In this document: positions 36,184-48,110 of the stretch, in pieces
Layout: each line of letters begins with the position of its first letter
Numbering within the stretch: the stretch's first letter is position 1
Source of the DNA: Pseudomonas sp. GGS8
Lineage (GTDB): Bacteria; Pseudomonadota; Gammaproteobacteria; Pseudomonadales; Pseudomonadaceae
NCBI RefSeq assembly: GCF_024168645.1
Contig: NZ_JALJWF010000001.1
Span: 3,909,501 to 3,973,500, forward strand
DNA: 64,000 bases
Direction: 5' to 3'
Notes under the pieces: model-generated
Databases searched by the model: none
What the model saw: only the letters and a program-made list of their open reading frames with translations
What the model was told of the DNA's origin: nothing
Position numbers and translations under genes: made by a program

Positions 36184-38583
36184 CTAGAGCGAAGCCAGTT
36201 CGGTTTCAGCTTCCACGGCTTTCACCGCCTTCAACCGCCGCATCTGCTCACACCCCCACAACACCCGCTCAGGCGTCGCCGGTGCGTCAATTTTCGGTTG
36301 ATGCTGGTAGTCGCCCAAACTGGCCACGGCATCCTTGATCGCGCACCAGACGGCGATGCCGAGCATGAACGGCGGCTCACCCACGGCCTTGGAATGGAAC
36401 ACCGTGTCTTCCGGGTTCTTGCGGTTTTCCACCAGCTTCACCCGCAGGTCCAGCGGCATGTCGGCCACCGCCGGGATCTTGTAGCTGGCCGGGCCGTTGG
36501 TCATCAGTTTGCCTTTGTCGTTCCATACCAGTTCTTCCATGGTCAGCCAGCCCATGCCCTGGATGAAACCACCCTCGACCTGGCCGATATCGATGGCCGG
36601 GTTCAGCGAGGCGCCGACGTCGTGGAGGATGTCGGTGCGCAGCATCTTGTACTCGCCGGTCAACGTGTCGACGATCACCTCGGCGCAGGCCGCGCCAAAG
36701 GCGTAGTAGTAGAACGGCCGCCCCCGCGCCTGACTGCGGTCGTAGTAGATTTTCGGGGTCTTGTAGAAGCCGGTGCTCGACAGCGACACCTGCGCGAAAT
36801 AGGCCTGCTGGATCAGCGCTTCGAACGTCAGAATGTGATCGCGAACCCGCACGTGACCGTTGTGGAATTCCACGTCTTCTTCGCTGACCTTGTATTGCCG
36901 CGCGGTAAATTCCACCAGGCGTTTCTTGATGATTTCCGCGGCGTTCTGTGCGGCTTTGCCGTTGAGGTCGGCGCCACTGGAGGCGGCGGTCGGCGAGGTG
37001 TTCGGCACCTTGTCGGTGTTGGTCGCGGTGATCTGCACCCGGTCCATTTCCACCTGGAATACTTGCGCCACGACTTGCGCGACCTTGGTGTTCAGGCCCT
37101 GGCCCATTTCGGTGCCGCCATGGTTCAGGTGGATGCTGCCGTCGGTGTAGATGTGGATCAGCGCGCCGGCCTGGTTGAGGAAGCTGGCGGTAAAGGAAAT
37201 ACCGAATTTGACCGGGGTCAACGCCAGGCCTTTTTTCAGGATCGGGCTGTTGGCGTTGTAGCGACGGATCGCTTCGCGGCGTTCGGCGTACTGGCTGCTG
37301 GCTTCCAGTTCGGCGGTCATTTCCTCGAGCATGTTGTGCTCGACGGTCTGGTAGTAATGGGTGACGTTGCGCTCGGTCTTGCCGTAGTAGTTGGCCTTGC
37401 GCACCGCCAGTGGATCGAGGCTCAGATGGCGGGCGATGGCGTCCATCACTTCTTCGATGGCGACCATGCCTTGCGGGCCGCCGAAACCACGGTAAGCGGT
37501 GTTCGACGCAGTGTTGGTCTTGCAGCGGTGACCGTTGATGGTCGCATCGCCCAGGTAGTACGAGTTGTCGGCATGGAACATCGCGCGGTCGACAATCGAG
37601 GCCGACAAATCCGGTGAGCAACCGCAGTTACCAGCCAGTTCCAGAGCGATGCCGTGCAGGCGACCGGTGCTGTCGAAGCCCACGTCGTATTCAACGTAGA
37701 ACGGGTGTCGTTTGCCGGTCATCAGCATGTCTTCGACACGCGGCAGGCGCATTTTGGTGGGTTGACCGGTCAGGTGCGCGATCACCGCGCACAGGCATGC
37801 CGGGCTTGCCGCCTGGGTTTCCTTGCCGCCGAAACCACCGCCCATGCGGCGCATGTCGACGACGATCTTGTTCATCGACACGTCCAGCACTTCCGCCACC
37901 AGTTTCTGCACTTCGGTGGGGTTCTGGGTCGAGCAGTAAACGATCATCCCGCCGTCTTCAGTCGGCATCACCGAAGAGATCTGGGTTTCCAGATAAAAGT
38001 GTTCCTGGCCGCCGATGTGCAGCGTGCCTTGAATGCGGTGCTCGGCAGTGGCCAAGGCATTGGCCGAATCGCCACGCTGGTGGGTATGGCTGTCGAGCAC
38101 GAAATGGCGTTTGCGCAGGGCTTCGACCACGTCCAGAACCGGTTCGAGGTCTTCGTATTCGATGATCGCCGCCATCGCGGCTTTGCGCGCGGTTTCCAGG
38201 TCTCTCGCGGCGACGGCGAGCACCGGTTGACCGACGAACTGCACGTCATCGATGGCCAGCAACGGATCGCCCGGCAACAACGGGCCGATGTCTTTCAGGC
38301 CCGGCACGTCTTCGTGGGTGATGGCGATGCGCACGCCTTCGAAGGCGTAGCAGGGCTTAGTGTCGATGCTGATGATTTTCGCGTGGGCGCGGTCCGACAG
38401 GCGTGCGTAAACGTGCAGCTGGTTGGGGAATTCCAGCCGATCATCGATGTACTGCGCTTCACCGGACACATGTTTTTCGGCGCTGTCATGCTTGACGCTG
38501 CGGCCGACACCGGTGGTCAGGTCCTTGGCGAACAGTTCAGCCAGTTCGGCTTGGGTCTTCTCTACGGCGTGATGATTAGACAT
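36184..38583 (-). CDS. xdhB: Xanthine dehydrogenase molybdopterin subunit XdhB
   Basis: 799 aa large subunit oxidising hypoxanthine/xanthine to urate. Molybdopterin-binding stretches: MGGGFGGKETQAASPACLCA, AYRGFGGPQGMVAIEEVMDAI (substrate Arg), HGGTEMGQGLNTKVAQVVA; the catalytic Glu lies in GEPPFMLGIAVW near 735. The start overlaps the xdhA stop by 8 bp, so the subunits are translationally coupled. Confidence 0.95.
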   Translation of the reverse strand: MSNHHAVEKTQAELAELFAKDLTTGVGRSVKHDSAEKHVSGEAQYIDDRLEFPNQLHVYARLSDRAHAKIISIDTKPCYAFEGVRIAITHEDVPGLKDIGPLLPGDPLLAIDDVQFVGQPVLAVAARDLETARKAAMAAIIEYEDLEPVLDVVEALRKRHFVLDSHTHQRGDSANALATAEHRIQGTLHIGGQEHFYLETQISSVMPTEDGGMIVYCSTQNPTEVQKLVAEVLDVSMNKIVVDMRRMGGGFGGKETQAASPACLCAVIAHLTGQPTKMRLPRVEDMLMTGKRHPFYVEYDVGFDSTGRLHGIALELAGNCGCSPDLSASIVDRAMFHADNSYYLGDATINGHRCKTNTASNTAYRGFGGPQGMVAIEEVMDAIARHLSLDPLAVRKANYYGKTERNVTHYYQTVEHNMLEEMTAELEASSQYAERREAIRRYNANSPILKKGLALTPVKFGISFTASFLNQAGALIHIYTDGSIHLNHGGTEMGQGLNTKVAQVVAQVFQVEMDRVQITATNTDKVPNTSPTAASSGADLNGKAAQNAAEIIKKRLVEFTARQYKVSEEDVEFHNGHVRVRDHILTFEALIQQAYFAQVSLSSTGFYKTPKIYYDRSQARGRPFYYYAFGAACAEVIVDTLTGEYKMLRTDILHDVGASLNPAIDIGQVEGGFIQGMGWLTMEELVWNDKGKLMTNGPASYKIPAVADMPLDLRVKLVENRKNPEDTVFHSKAVGEPPFMLGIAVWCAIKDAVASLGDYQHQPKIDAPATPERVLWGCEQMRRLKAVKAVEAETELASL

Positions 38584-40030
38584 AAGCGGTCACCCGAGTC
38601 TCGATGTGCGGTGTTTGCAGTTCGATGAAGTATTTGCGCAGCAGGTTCTGCGCACTGAGCAGGCGGTATTCCTTGCTGGCGCGGAAGTCCGAGAGCGGTG
38701 TGAAATCTTCGGCCAGGGCGGCGCAGGCGCGTTCAATGGTGGTGTTGTTGAATGGTGCGCCAACCAGCGCGGTTTCGCAGTTTTTCGCGCGTTTCGGAAT
38801 GGCCGCCATGCCGCCGAAAGCAACGCGGGCGTCGGCGACTACGCCATTGTCGATGCGCAGGTTGAATGCTGCGCAGACCGCGGAAATGTCGTCGTCCAGA
38901 CGCTTCGACACCTTGTAGGCGCGGAACAGTTGTTCAGCGCTGGCGCGGGGCACGATGATCTTTTCGATGAACTCGCTTTCCTGACGCGCGGTGACCCGGT
39001 AATCGATGAAGTAATCTTCCAGGGCCAGGGTGCGGCGAGTCTCGCCTTTGCACAGCACGATCTGCGCGCCCAGGGCGATCAGCAGCGGTGGCGAGTCACC
39101 GATGGGCGAGGCGTTGCCGATGTTGCCGCCGAGGGTGCCCTGGTTGCGAATCTGCAACGAAGCGAAGCGCTGCAGCAATTCGCCGAAGTCCGGGTACTCG
39201 GCCTTCAAAGCGTCGTAACAGTCGGAGAGGACGGTGGCGGCGCCGATTTCCAGGCGATCGTCGAAGCGTTCGATGCGCTTCATTTCGGCGACGTTGCCGA
39301 CGTAGATCATCACCGGCAAGGTGCGGTGCAATTGCGTGACTTCCAGCGCCAGGTCGGTGCCGCCGGCCAGTAGGCGAGCCTGTGGATAAGCGTCGTAGAG
39401 GTCGGCCAGGTCGGCCACGGTCAGCGGCACCAGGCAGCGTTTGTCGCCACTGTTGAGCTCACCGATGTCGGTGGGGGCGATGGCTTTCAGGCGCGCGATG
39501 GTTTCTGCCTCGCGAGCATCGAACTGGTCCGGTTGCTTGCCGCAGCAGGATTGTTCGGCGGCGGCCAGGATCGGCCGATAACCGGTGCAGCGGCAGAGGT
39601 TGCCGGCCAGGGCTTCATGGGCCTTGTGGGAGTCCGGTTGATCGCTGTTCTTTTGCAGGGCGAACAGCGACATGACAAAGCCCGGAGTGCAGAAACCGCA
39701 TTGTGAGCCGTGGCACTCAACCATGGCTTTTTGCACGCTGTGCAGCTGGCCTTTGTGCTTGAGGTCTTCGACACTGATCAGTTGTTTGCCATGCAGCGAC
39801 GAAACAAAGGTCAGACACGAGTTGAGGCTGCGATAGCGAATGTGTTCGCGGCCATCGTCATCCGTTTGCAGCTCGCCGACCACCACAGTGCACGCGCCAC
39901 AGTCACCGCTGGCGCAGCCTTCTTTGGTGCCGGGTTTGCCCACATGTTCGCGCAAGTAATTGAGCACAGTCAGGTTGGGGTCCAGGGCATGCTCGCTACG
40001 GAGTTCCTGGTTGAGTAAAAACTGGATCAC
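38576..40030 (-). CDS. xdhA: Xanthine dehydrogenase FeS/FAD subunit XdhA
   Basis: 484 aa. Two [2Fe-2S] clusters: plant-type EGCASGDCGACTVVVG...CLTF and the C-x2-C/C-x-C cluster CGFCTPGF...GNLCRCTGYRPI. The FAD domain (about 190-350) has ARLLAGGTDLALEV and GTLGGNIGNASPIGDSPP. The start is uncertain: I choose GTG at 40030 (MIQFLLNQELRSEHALD) preceded by GCGAGG, which fits homologues; an ATG at 40069 would add 13 Asn-rich residues without a ribosome-binding site. Confidence 0.92.
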   Translation of the reverse strand: MIQFLLNQELRSEHALDPNLTVLNYLREHVGKPGTKEGCASGDCGACTVVVGELQTDDDGREHIRYRSLNSCLTFVSSLHGKQLISVEDLKHKGQLHSVQKAMVECHGSQCGFCTPGFVMSLFALQKNSDQPDSHKAHEALAGNLCRCTGYRPILAAAEQSCCGKQPDQFDAREAETIARLKAIAPTDIGELNSGDKRCLVPLTVADLADLYDAYPQARLLAGGTDLALEVTQLHRTLPVMIYVGNVAEMKRIERFDDRLEIGAATVLSDCYDALKAEYPDFGELLQRFASLQIRNQGTLGGNIGNASPIGDSPPLLIALGAQIVLCKGETRRTLALEDYFIDYRVTARQESEFIEKIIVPRASAEQLFRAYKVSKRLDDDISAVCAAFNLRIDNGVVADARVAFGGMAAIPKRAKNCETALVGAPFNNTTIERACAALAEDFTPLSDFRASKEYRLLSAQNLLRKYFIELQTPHIETRVTAYV

Positions 40031-40088
40031 GGATGGCCTCGCAAACTCATTATTGTTGTTAACCGACATGAGCCGAATTTATCAGGTC

Positions 40089-40126
40089 TGACTTTTCGGT
40101 CAATGATTTTCTGACTTAAAGGTCAG
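40089..40126. promoter_or_regulatory. Twin TGAC-N6-GTCA operators between xdhA and gntR
   Basis: TGAC-TTTTCG-GTCA (40089-40102) and CTGAC-TTAAAG-GTCAG (40111-40126) have centres 23 bp apart, about two helical turns. They lie in the divergent xdhA/GntR promoter region, so the adjacent GntR protein is the likely ligand. Confidence 0.6.
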
Positions 40127-40296
40127 GAAATGGCATTTTGTCGATCAACGACTCGTTCCTTCATTATTGCCCCTCACGGGATAGCCTGCTTTTTGCTTGA
40201 ATCGTGCCAAAAACCGCTGGGTGGGCACTCCGCCATGACGCCTCAATTGCGCTACACTGCGCCGCTTGTGCAGATCGAAGAGTTTGAAGGACAACC

Positions 40297-40956
40297 ATGA
40301 CGTTCAAGGCGCCGGACAGCCTCGCCGAGCAAATCGCTCACCACCTCGCCGAACGTATCATTCGCGGCGAAATGAAGCCGGGGGAGCGCATCCAGGAACA
40401 GAAGGTCACGCTGGCCCTCAATGTCAGCCGCGGTTCAGTCCGTGAGGCCTTGCTGATCCTCGAACGCCGCCACTTGATCGCGATTTTGCCGCGACGTGGC
40501 GCCCACGTGACCGAACTGACGGCGCATAAGGTGAAGAGCCTGTGCGCGCTGATGAGCGAGTTGTACATCTTGCTCGGCAACGCCGTGGCCAGCGGCTGGC
40601 AAGTCCAGGCCGATATGGCGCCGTTCGTGCAGATTCAGCAGCGCCTGACCGCCAGCTACGAACGCCAGGACATCCGCACGTTCGTCGACGACAGCTTCAG
40701 CGTGATGCGTGCCGCGTATCCGTTCGCCAACAACCCGTATTTGCAGGAAACCGTCGAGAATCTGCAGCCGGCCATGAGCCGTGCGTATTTCCTTGCGCTG
40801 GACCAGCGCAAGGCCTCGATGAGCGAGTTCCTGGAGCTGTTCGAACGCCTGCTGGCCGCCGTGCTGGCCCGTGACTTTGCGCAGATCCGCGAGGTGCTGA
40901 CGGCGTATGCCCAGCGCAGTTGTGATCTAGTGGTTTCTGCGTTGACGGTCGCTTAA
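40297..40956 (+). CDS. GntR-family (FCD) transcriptional regulator of the xdh cluster
   Basis: 219 aa. Winged helix at 8-75 (LAEQIAHHLAERIIRGEMKPGERIQEQKVTLALNVSRGSVREALLILERRHLIAILPRRGAHV) and FCD domain. Divergent from xdhA and likely to control it. The stop TAA is 2 bp from the smc GTG, so smc may be partly co-transcribed. Confidence 0.9.
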   Translation: MTFKAPDSLAEQIAHHLAERIIRGEMKPGERIQEQKVTLALNVSRGSVREALLILERRHLIAILPRRGAHVTELTAHKVKSLCALMSELYILLGNAVASGWQVQADMAPFVQIQQRLTASYERQDIRTFVDDSFSVMRAAYPFANNPYLQETVENLQPAMSRAYFLALDQRKASMSEFLELFERLLAAVLARDFAQIREVLTAYAQRSCDLVVSALTVA

Positions 40957-40958
40957 GC

Positions 40959-43900
40959 GTGCGGCTCAAGTGCATCAAACTGGCGGGGTTCAAATCCTTC
41001 GTCGACCCGACCACGGTGAACTTCCCCAGTAACATGGCGGCGGTGGTCGGGCCCAATGGTTGCGGCAAGTCGAACATCATCGATGCCGTGCGTTGGGTGA
41101 TGGGCGAGAGCTCGGCCAAGAACTTGCGCGGCGAGTCGATGACCGACGTCATCTTCAACGGCTCCACCAGCCGTAAGCCGGTGAGCCAGGCGAGCATCGA
41201 ACTGGTGTTCGATAACTCCGACGGCACTTTGCTCGGCGAATGGGCGGCCTATGCGGAAATTTCCATTCGCCGCAAAGTGACCCGCGACAGCCAGACCACC
41301 TACTACCTCAACGGCACCAAATGCCGTCGCCGCGATATCACCGACATCTTTCTGGGTACCGGTCTCGGTCCGCGCAGCTATTCGATTATCGAGCAGGGGA
41401 TGATCTCCAAGCTGATCGAGTCCAAGCCTGAAGACCTGCGCAATTTCATCGAAGAAGCCGCCGGTATTTCCAAGTACAAGGAGCGTCGGCGCGAGACTGA
41501 AAACCGTATTCGCCGCACCCACGAAAACCTTGCTCGTCTGACCGACCTGCGCGAAGAACTCGAGCGTCAGCTTGAGCGCTTGCACCGCCAGGCCGAGGCC
41601 GCCAAGAAATATCAGGAATATAAAGGCGAAGAGCGTCAGCTCAAGGCTCAGTTGTCGGCCCTGCGCTGGCAGGCGTTGAACGAGCAGGTCGGCCAGCGCG
41701 AGGCGATCATCGGCACTCAGGAAATCACCTTCGAAGCCCTGGTGGCCGAGCAGCGCAATGCCGACGCGGCCATTGAACGCCTGCGTGACGGTCATCATGA
41801 CCTGTCCGAACGCTTCAATCTGGTGCAGGGGCGCTTTTATTCGGTCGGCGGCGACATCGCCCGGGTCGAGCAGAGTATCCAGCACGGTCAGCAGCGCTTG
41901 CGTCAATTGCAGGACGACCTGAAAGAAGCCGAGCGTGCGCGACTGGAAACCGAGTCACACCTGGGCCACGACCGCACCTTGCTGCTGACCCTGGGTGAAG
42001 AGCTGGACATGCTCACGCCGGAACAGGAGGTCACCAGCGCCGCCGCCGAGGAAGCCGCCGCCGCGTTGGAAGAGTCCGAAACCACCATGCACGGCTGGCA
42101 GGAGCAGTGGGACACCTTCAACCTCACCGCCGCCGAGCCGCGTCGTCAGGCTGAAGTTCAGCAGTCGCGGATCCAGCAGCTGGAAACCAGCATGGAGCGT
42201 CTGGCCGATCGCCAGAAGCGTCTGGCCGAAGAACGCGCTCTGCTTTCGGCGGACCCGGAAGACGCGGCGATCATGGAGCTCAGCGAGCAATTGGCCGCGA
42301 GTGAAGCGACGCTGGAAGATTTGCAGGCCAGTGAAGAAGCGCAGGTCGAACGCCTCGAGCAGCTGCGTCAGGAGTTGCAGCAAGCACTCTCGGCGCAGCA
42401 GCAGGCGCAAGGTGATTTGCAGCGGCTCAACGGTCGTCTGGCGTCTTTGGAGGCTTTGCAGCAAGCCGCGCTCGATCCGGGTACCGGCACCGCCGAATGG
42501 CTGCGCGAACAGCATCTGGCGGATCGTCCGCGTCTGGCCGAAGGCCTGAAAGTTGAAGCGGGTTGGGAGCTGGCGGTGGAAACCGTGCTCGGCGCCGACC
42601 TGCAAGCGGTGCTGGTGGACGACTTCGGCGATTTCGATCTGGCCGGGTTTGCCCAAGGCGATTTGCGCCTGCTCAGCCCGGCCAGCGATGGTGTGCGCAT
42701 GCCCGGCAGTTTGCTCGACAAGGTTGAGGCGCAGATCGATCTGTCGCCGTGGCTGGGGCAGGTCAAGCCGGTCGACAACCTTGAACAGGCCTTGGCCTTG
42801 CGCGGGCAATTGGCCGCAGGGCAAAGCCTGATCAGCCGTGATGGTTACTGGGTCGGCCGACACTTTTTGCGCGTGCGTCGGGCCAGCGAAGCGGAAAGCG
42901 GTGTGCTTGCCCGTGGCCAGGAAATCCAGCGTCTGGGCCTTGAGCGCGAAGAGCGCGAAGCCACCGTCGAAACCCTGGAAACCCAACTTCAGAATCTCAG
43001 GGCGCAACAGCGTCAACAGGAAAACGGCCGCGAACATTTGCGCCGTTTGCTGCAAGACGAAGCGCGTCAGCAGGGCGAATTGAAAGCCCAGTTGTCGGCC
43101 GGTAAAGCCAAGGTCGAACAGTTGACTCTGCGCCGCACCCGTCTCGATGAAGAACTCACCGAGCTCAGCGAACAGCGTGCCCTGGAACACGAAAACATCG
43201 GCGAAGCGCGCCTGCAATTGCAGGAAGCCCTCGACAGCATGGCGCTGGACACCGAGCAGCGCGAGTTGCTGCTGGCCCAGCGCGACAGCCTGCGCGAACG
43301 CCTCGACCGGGTGCGTCAGGAAGCCCGGCAGCACAAGGACCATGCGCATCAATTGGCGGTGCGCCTCGGTTCGCTGAAGGCGCAACATGATTCCACTCGT
43401 CAGGCTCTTGAGCGGCTGGAAATGCAGGCAGAGCGCCTGACCGAGAAGCGCGAACAACTGAGTCTCAACCTGGAAGAGGGCGAGGCGCCGCTGGAAGAGC
43501 TGCGGCTGAAGCTCGAAGAGTTACTCGACAAACGCATGACCGTCGACGAAGAACTCAAGACCGCGCAAATCGCCATGGAAGACGCCGACCGCGAACTGCG
43601 CGATGCGGAAAAGCGCCGCACCCAGGCCGAGCAGCAATCCCATTTGATTCGCAGCCAGCTCGAACAGCAGCGTATGGAATGGCAAGCGCTGACGGTGCGG
43701 CGCAAGACCTTGCAGGATCAATTGCTCGAAGACGGTTACGACCTCAATGGCGTACTCGCCACTCTGGTGGCCGGGGTCAGCGAGAAGGACGCCGAAGAAG
43801 AAATCGAGCGCATTGCCGCGCGGATTCAGCGCCTGGGCGCGATCAACCTCGCGGCCATCGACGAATACCAGCAACAATCCGAGCGTAAACGTTATCTGGA

Positions 43901-44447
43901 TGCCCAGAACGACGATCTGGTGGAAGCGCTGGACACCCTCGAGAACGTGATCCGCAAGATCGACAAGGAAACCCGAAACCGCTTCAAAGATACCTTTGAT
44001 CAGATCAATGGCGGTTTACAGGCCCTTTTCCCAAAAGTTTTCGGCGGAGGACGCGCGTATTTGGAACTGACGGGCGAAGATCTACTCGATACAGGGGTAA
44101 CGATCATGGCGCAGCCGCCTGGAAAGAAGAACAGCACCATCCATTTGCTCTCCGGTGGCGAAAAAGCCCTGACTGCTTTGGCGCTGGTATTTGCCATCTT
44201 CAAGCTGAATCCGGCGCCGTTCTGCATGCTCGATGAAGTTGACGCGCCATTGGATGACGCTAACGTTGGACGCTACGCACGGCTGGTCAAAGAGATGTCG
44301 CAGACGGTGCAGTTCATCTATATCACCCACAACAAGATCGCCATGGAAATGGCCGATCAATTGATGGGGGTAACGATGCACGAACCGGGTTGCTCGCGTC
44401 TGGTGGCAGTGGATGTGGAGGAGGCGATGGCCATGGTGGACGCCTGA
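40959..44447 (+). CDS. smc: Chromosome segregation protein SMC
   Basis: 1162 aa condensin-type ATPase. Walker A GPNGCGKSN near 32-40, N-terminal coiled coil (about 170-500), hinge (about 510-660, VLGADLQAVLVDDFGDF), return coiled coil, then LSGGEKALTALALVFAIF (signature) and MLDEVDAPLDDAN (Walker B). It compacts and resolves chromosomes with ScpA/ScpB, which are not encoded here. Start GTG at 40959 follows the gntR stop; MRLKCIKLAGFKSFVDPT is the family N-terminus. Confidence 0.95.
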   Translation: MRLKCIKLAGFKSFVDPTTVNFPSNMAAVVGPNGCGKSNIIDAVRWVMGESSAKNLRGESMTDVIFNGSTSRKPVSQASIELVFDNSDGTLLGEWAAYAEISIRRKVTRDSQTTYYLNGTKCRRRDITDIFLGTGLGPRSYSIIEQGMISKLIESKPEDLRNFIEEAAGISKYKERRRETENRIRRTHENLARLTDLREELERQLERLHRQAEAAKKYQEYKGEERQLKAQLSALRWQALNEQVGQREAIIGTQEITFEALVAEQRNADAAIERLRDGHHDLSERFNLVQGRFYSVGGDIARVEQSIQHGQQRLRQLQDDLKEAERARLETESHLGHDRTLLLTLGEELDMLTPEQEVTSAAAEEAAAALEESETTMHGWQEQWDTFNLTAAEPRRQAEVQQSRIQQLETSMERLADRQKRLAEERALLSADPEDAAIMELSEQLAASEATLEDLQASEEAQVERLEQLRQELQQALSAQQQAQGDLQRLNGRLASLEALQQAALDPGTGTAEWLREQHLADRPRLAEGLKVEAGWELAVETVLGADLQAVLVDDFGDFDLAGFAQGDLRLLSPASDGVRMPGSLLDKVEAQIDLSPWLGQVKPVDNLEQALALRGQLAAGQSLISRDGYWVGRHFLRVRRASEAESGVLARGQEIQRLGLEREEREATVETLETQLQNLRAQQRQQENGREHLRRLLQDEARQQGELKAQLSAGKAKVEQLTLRRTRLDEELTELSEQRALEHENIGEARLQLQEALDSMALDTEQRELLLAQRDSLRERLDRVRQEARQHKDHAHQLAVRLGSLKAQHDSTRQALERLEMQAERLTEKREQLSLNLEEGEAPLEELRLKLEELLDKRMTVDEELKTAQIAMEDADRELRDAEKRRTQAEQQSHLIRSQLEQQRMEWQALTVRRKTLQDQLLEDGYDLNGVLATLVAGVSEKDAEEEIERIAARIQRLGAINLAAIDEYQQQSERKRYLDAQNDDLVEALDTLENVIRKIDKETRNRFKDTFDQINGGLQALFPKVFGGGRAYLELTGEDLLDTGVTIMAQPPGKKNSTIHLLSGGEKALTALALVFAIFKLNPAPFCMLDEVDAPLDDANVGRYARLVKEMSQTVQFIYITHNKIAMEMADQLMGVTMHEPGCSRLVAVDVEEAMAMVDA

Positions 44448-44647
44448 GTCGTTACGTGTAGGGCAAGTAATATTAGGCTGTAGGGCTTTTTTACCTGCCT
44501 TGACTTGCTGGCCAATCGACATATTCGCACAAGCCAATGTGACAGACGGTGTAAAGTTATCTTTGGTCGTGCTAGTTTAATGTCAATTTTTCGTATACGT
44601 GGGCAAAACGCCTGTCAGAACATAGAGTTGGCGCCACGTTTTAAAGC

Positions 44648-44676
44648 GGTTTACACAATGTAAACCCCTTATTTTT
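44648..44676 (+). terminator. Hairpin with T tract between smc and zipA
   Basis: GGTTTAC-ACAAT-GTAAACC followed by CCTTATTTTT, 30 bp before zipA. It may end smc transcripts or attenuate zipA. Confidence 0.55.
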
Positions 44677-44705
44677 CAGCATTTTTTATAGAGGCACGGG
44701 ATTAC

Positions 44706-45557
44706 ATGGAAATCGGTCTGCGCGAGTGGCTGATCGTCATCGGCATTATTGTCATTGCCGGTATTCTTTTCGATGGCTGGCGTCGCATGCGCGGCGGCAA
44801 GGGAAAACTGAAGTTTCGTCTTGACCGAAATCTGTCCAATTTGCCGGACGAGGACACCAGCGCCGAGCTGTTGGGCCCGCCCCGTGTGCTGGACACCCAG
44901 AAAGAACCGCAACTGGACGAGCATGACCTGCCGTCGGTGAGCATGCCTGCCCGTGAGCCTCGCGAATCGGGTTCCAAGCGCGGCAAGCGTAGCCATGGCG
45001 AACCCTCCCAGGGCGACTTGAACCTCAACCTGGACCTGGACGGCAGCCCGAGCTTCAGCAGCCGTGACAACGATTTCCCGGATGACACCAAGTCCGCCAG
45101 CGTGGCCGATAAAGAGCAGCCACAAGCCGAAGAAGTGCTGGTGATCAGTGTAATCTGCCGCGACCCGGCCGGCTTCAAGGGCCCGGCGTTGTTGCAAAAT
45201 ATTCTGGAAAGCGGTCTGCGTTTCGGCGAAATGGACATTTTCCACCGCCACGAAAGCATGGCCGGTAATGGCGAAGTGCTGTTCTCGATGGCCAACGCGG
45301 TCAAGCCGGGTGTTTTCGATCTGGATGACATCGATCATTTCAGCACTCCGGCGGTGAGTTTCTTCCTCGGTCTGCCAGGCCCGCGTCATCCGAAGCAAGC
45401 CTTCGACGTGATGGTGGCGGCGGCGCGCAAGCTGTCCCAGGAGCTGAATGGCGAACTGAAGGACGACCAGCGCAGCGTGCTGACCGCCCAGACGATTGAG
45501 CATTACCGTCAGCGCATCGTCGAATTCGAACGTCGCGCTTTGACCCAGAAGCGCTGA
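44706..45557 (+). CDS. zipA: Cell division protein ZipA
   Basis: 283 aa essential divisome protein that tethers FtsZ to the membrane. N-terminal TM helix ([24 protein letters not shown]) then a charged, flexible linker (about 30-140) and the FtsZ-binding domain (about 145-280; [52 protein letters not shown]). ATG at 44706. The 258-bp gap from smc probably holds its own promoter. Confidence 0.94.
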   Translation: MEIGLREWLIVIGIIVIAGILFDGWRRMRGGKGKLKFRLDRNLSNLPDEDTSAELLGPPRVLDTQKEPQLDEHDLPSVSMPAREPRESGSKRGKRSHGEPSQGDLNLNLDLDGSPSFSSRDNDFPDDTKSASVADKEQPQAEEVLVISVICRDPAGFKGPALLQNILESGLRFGEMDIFHRHESMAGNGEVLFSMANAVKPGVFDLDDIDHFSTPAVSFFLGLPGPRHPKQAFDVMVAAARKLSQELNGELKDDQRSVLTAQTIEHYRQRIVEFERRALTQKR

Positions 45558-45560
45558 TCT

Positions 45561-45604
45561 GTAGGAGCCCGCGGTGCGGCGACCCGACTTGCCGCTGGCT
45601 CCTA
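45561..45604. repeat. TGTAGGAGC palindrome repeat
   Basis: GTAGGAGCCCGCGGTGCGGC is followed by an inverted GCCGCTGGCTCCTAC half; another dispersed REP family. It may end the zipA transcript. Confidence 0.6.
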
Positions 45605-45632
45605 CAATGATTTGTACAGCATCACAGATTGA

Positions 45633-48029
<2,397 letters not shown>

Positions 48030-48031
48030 CT

Positions 48032-48062
48032 GATCGTTCCCACGCAGAGCGTGGGAACGATC
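48032..48062. repeat. 14-bp perfect palindrome of the GTTCCCACGC family
   Basis: GATCGTTCCCACGC-AGA-GCGTGGGAACGATC directly after the ligA stop. A dispersed repeat family that probably also ends the ligA transcript. Confidence 0.75.
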
Positions 48063-48110
48063 ATGTCTGAGCAATGATCTAGTCTTGGCAGTCCCCAAAG
48101 AGAGATCGCC

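Noticed and set aside
41955..43457. 500-codon open frame antisense to smc
   Set aside because: Mirror of the SMC coiled coil; Leu/Gln/Phe-rich with no motif.
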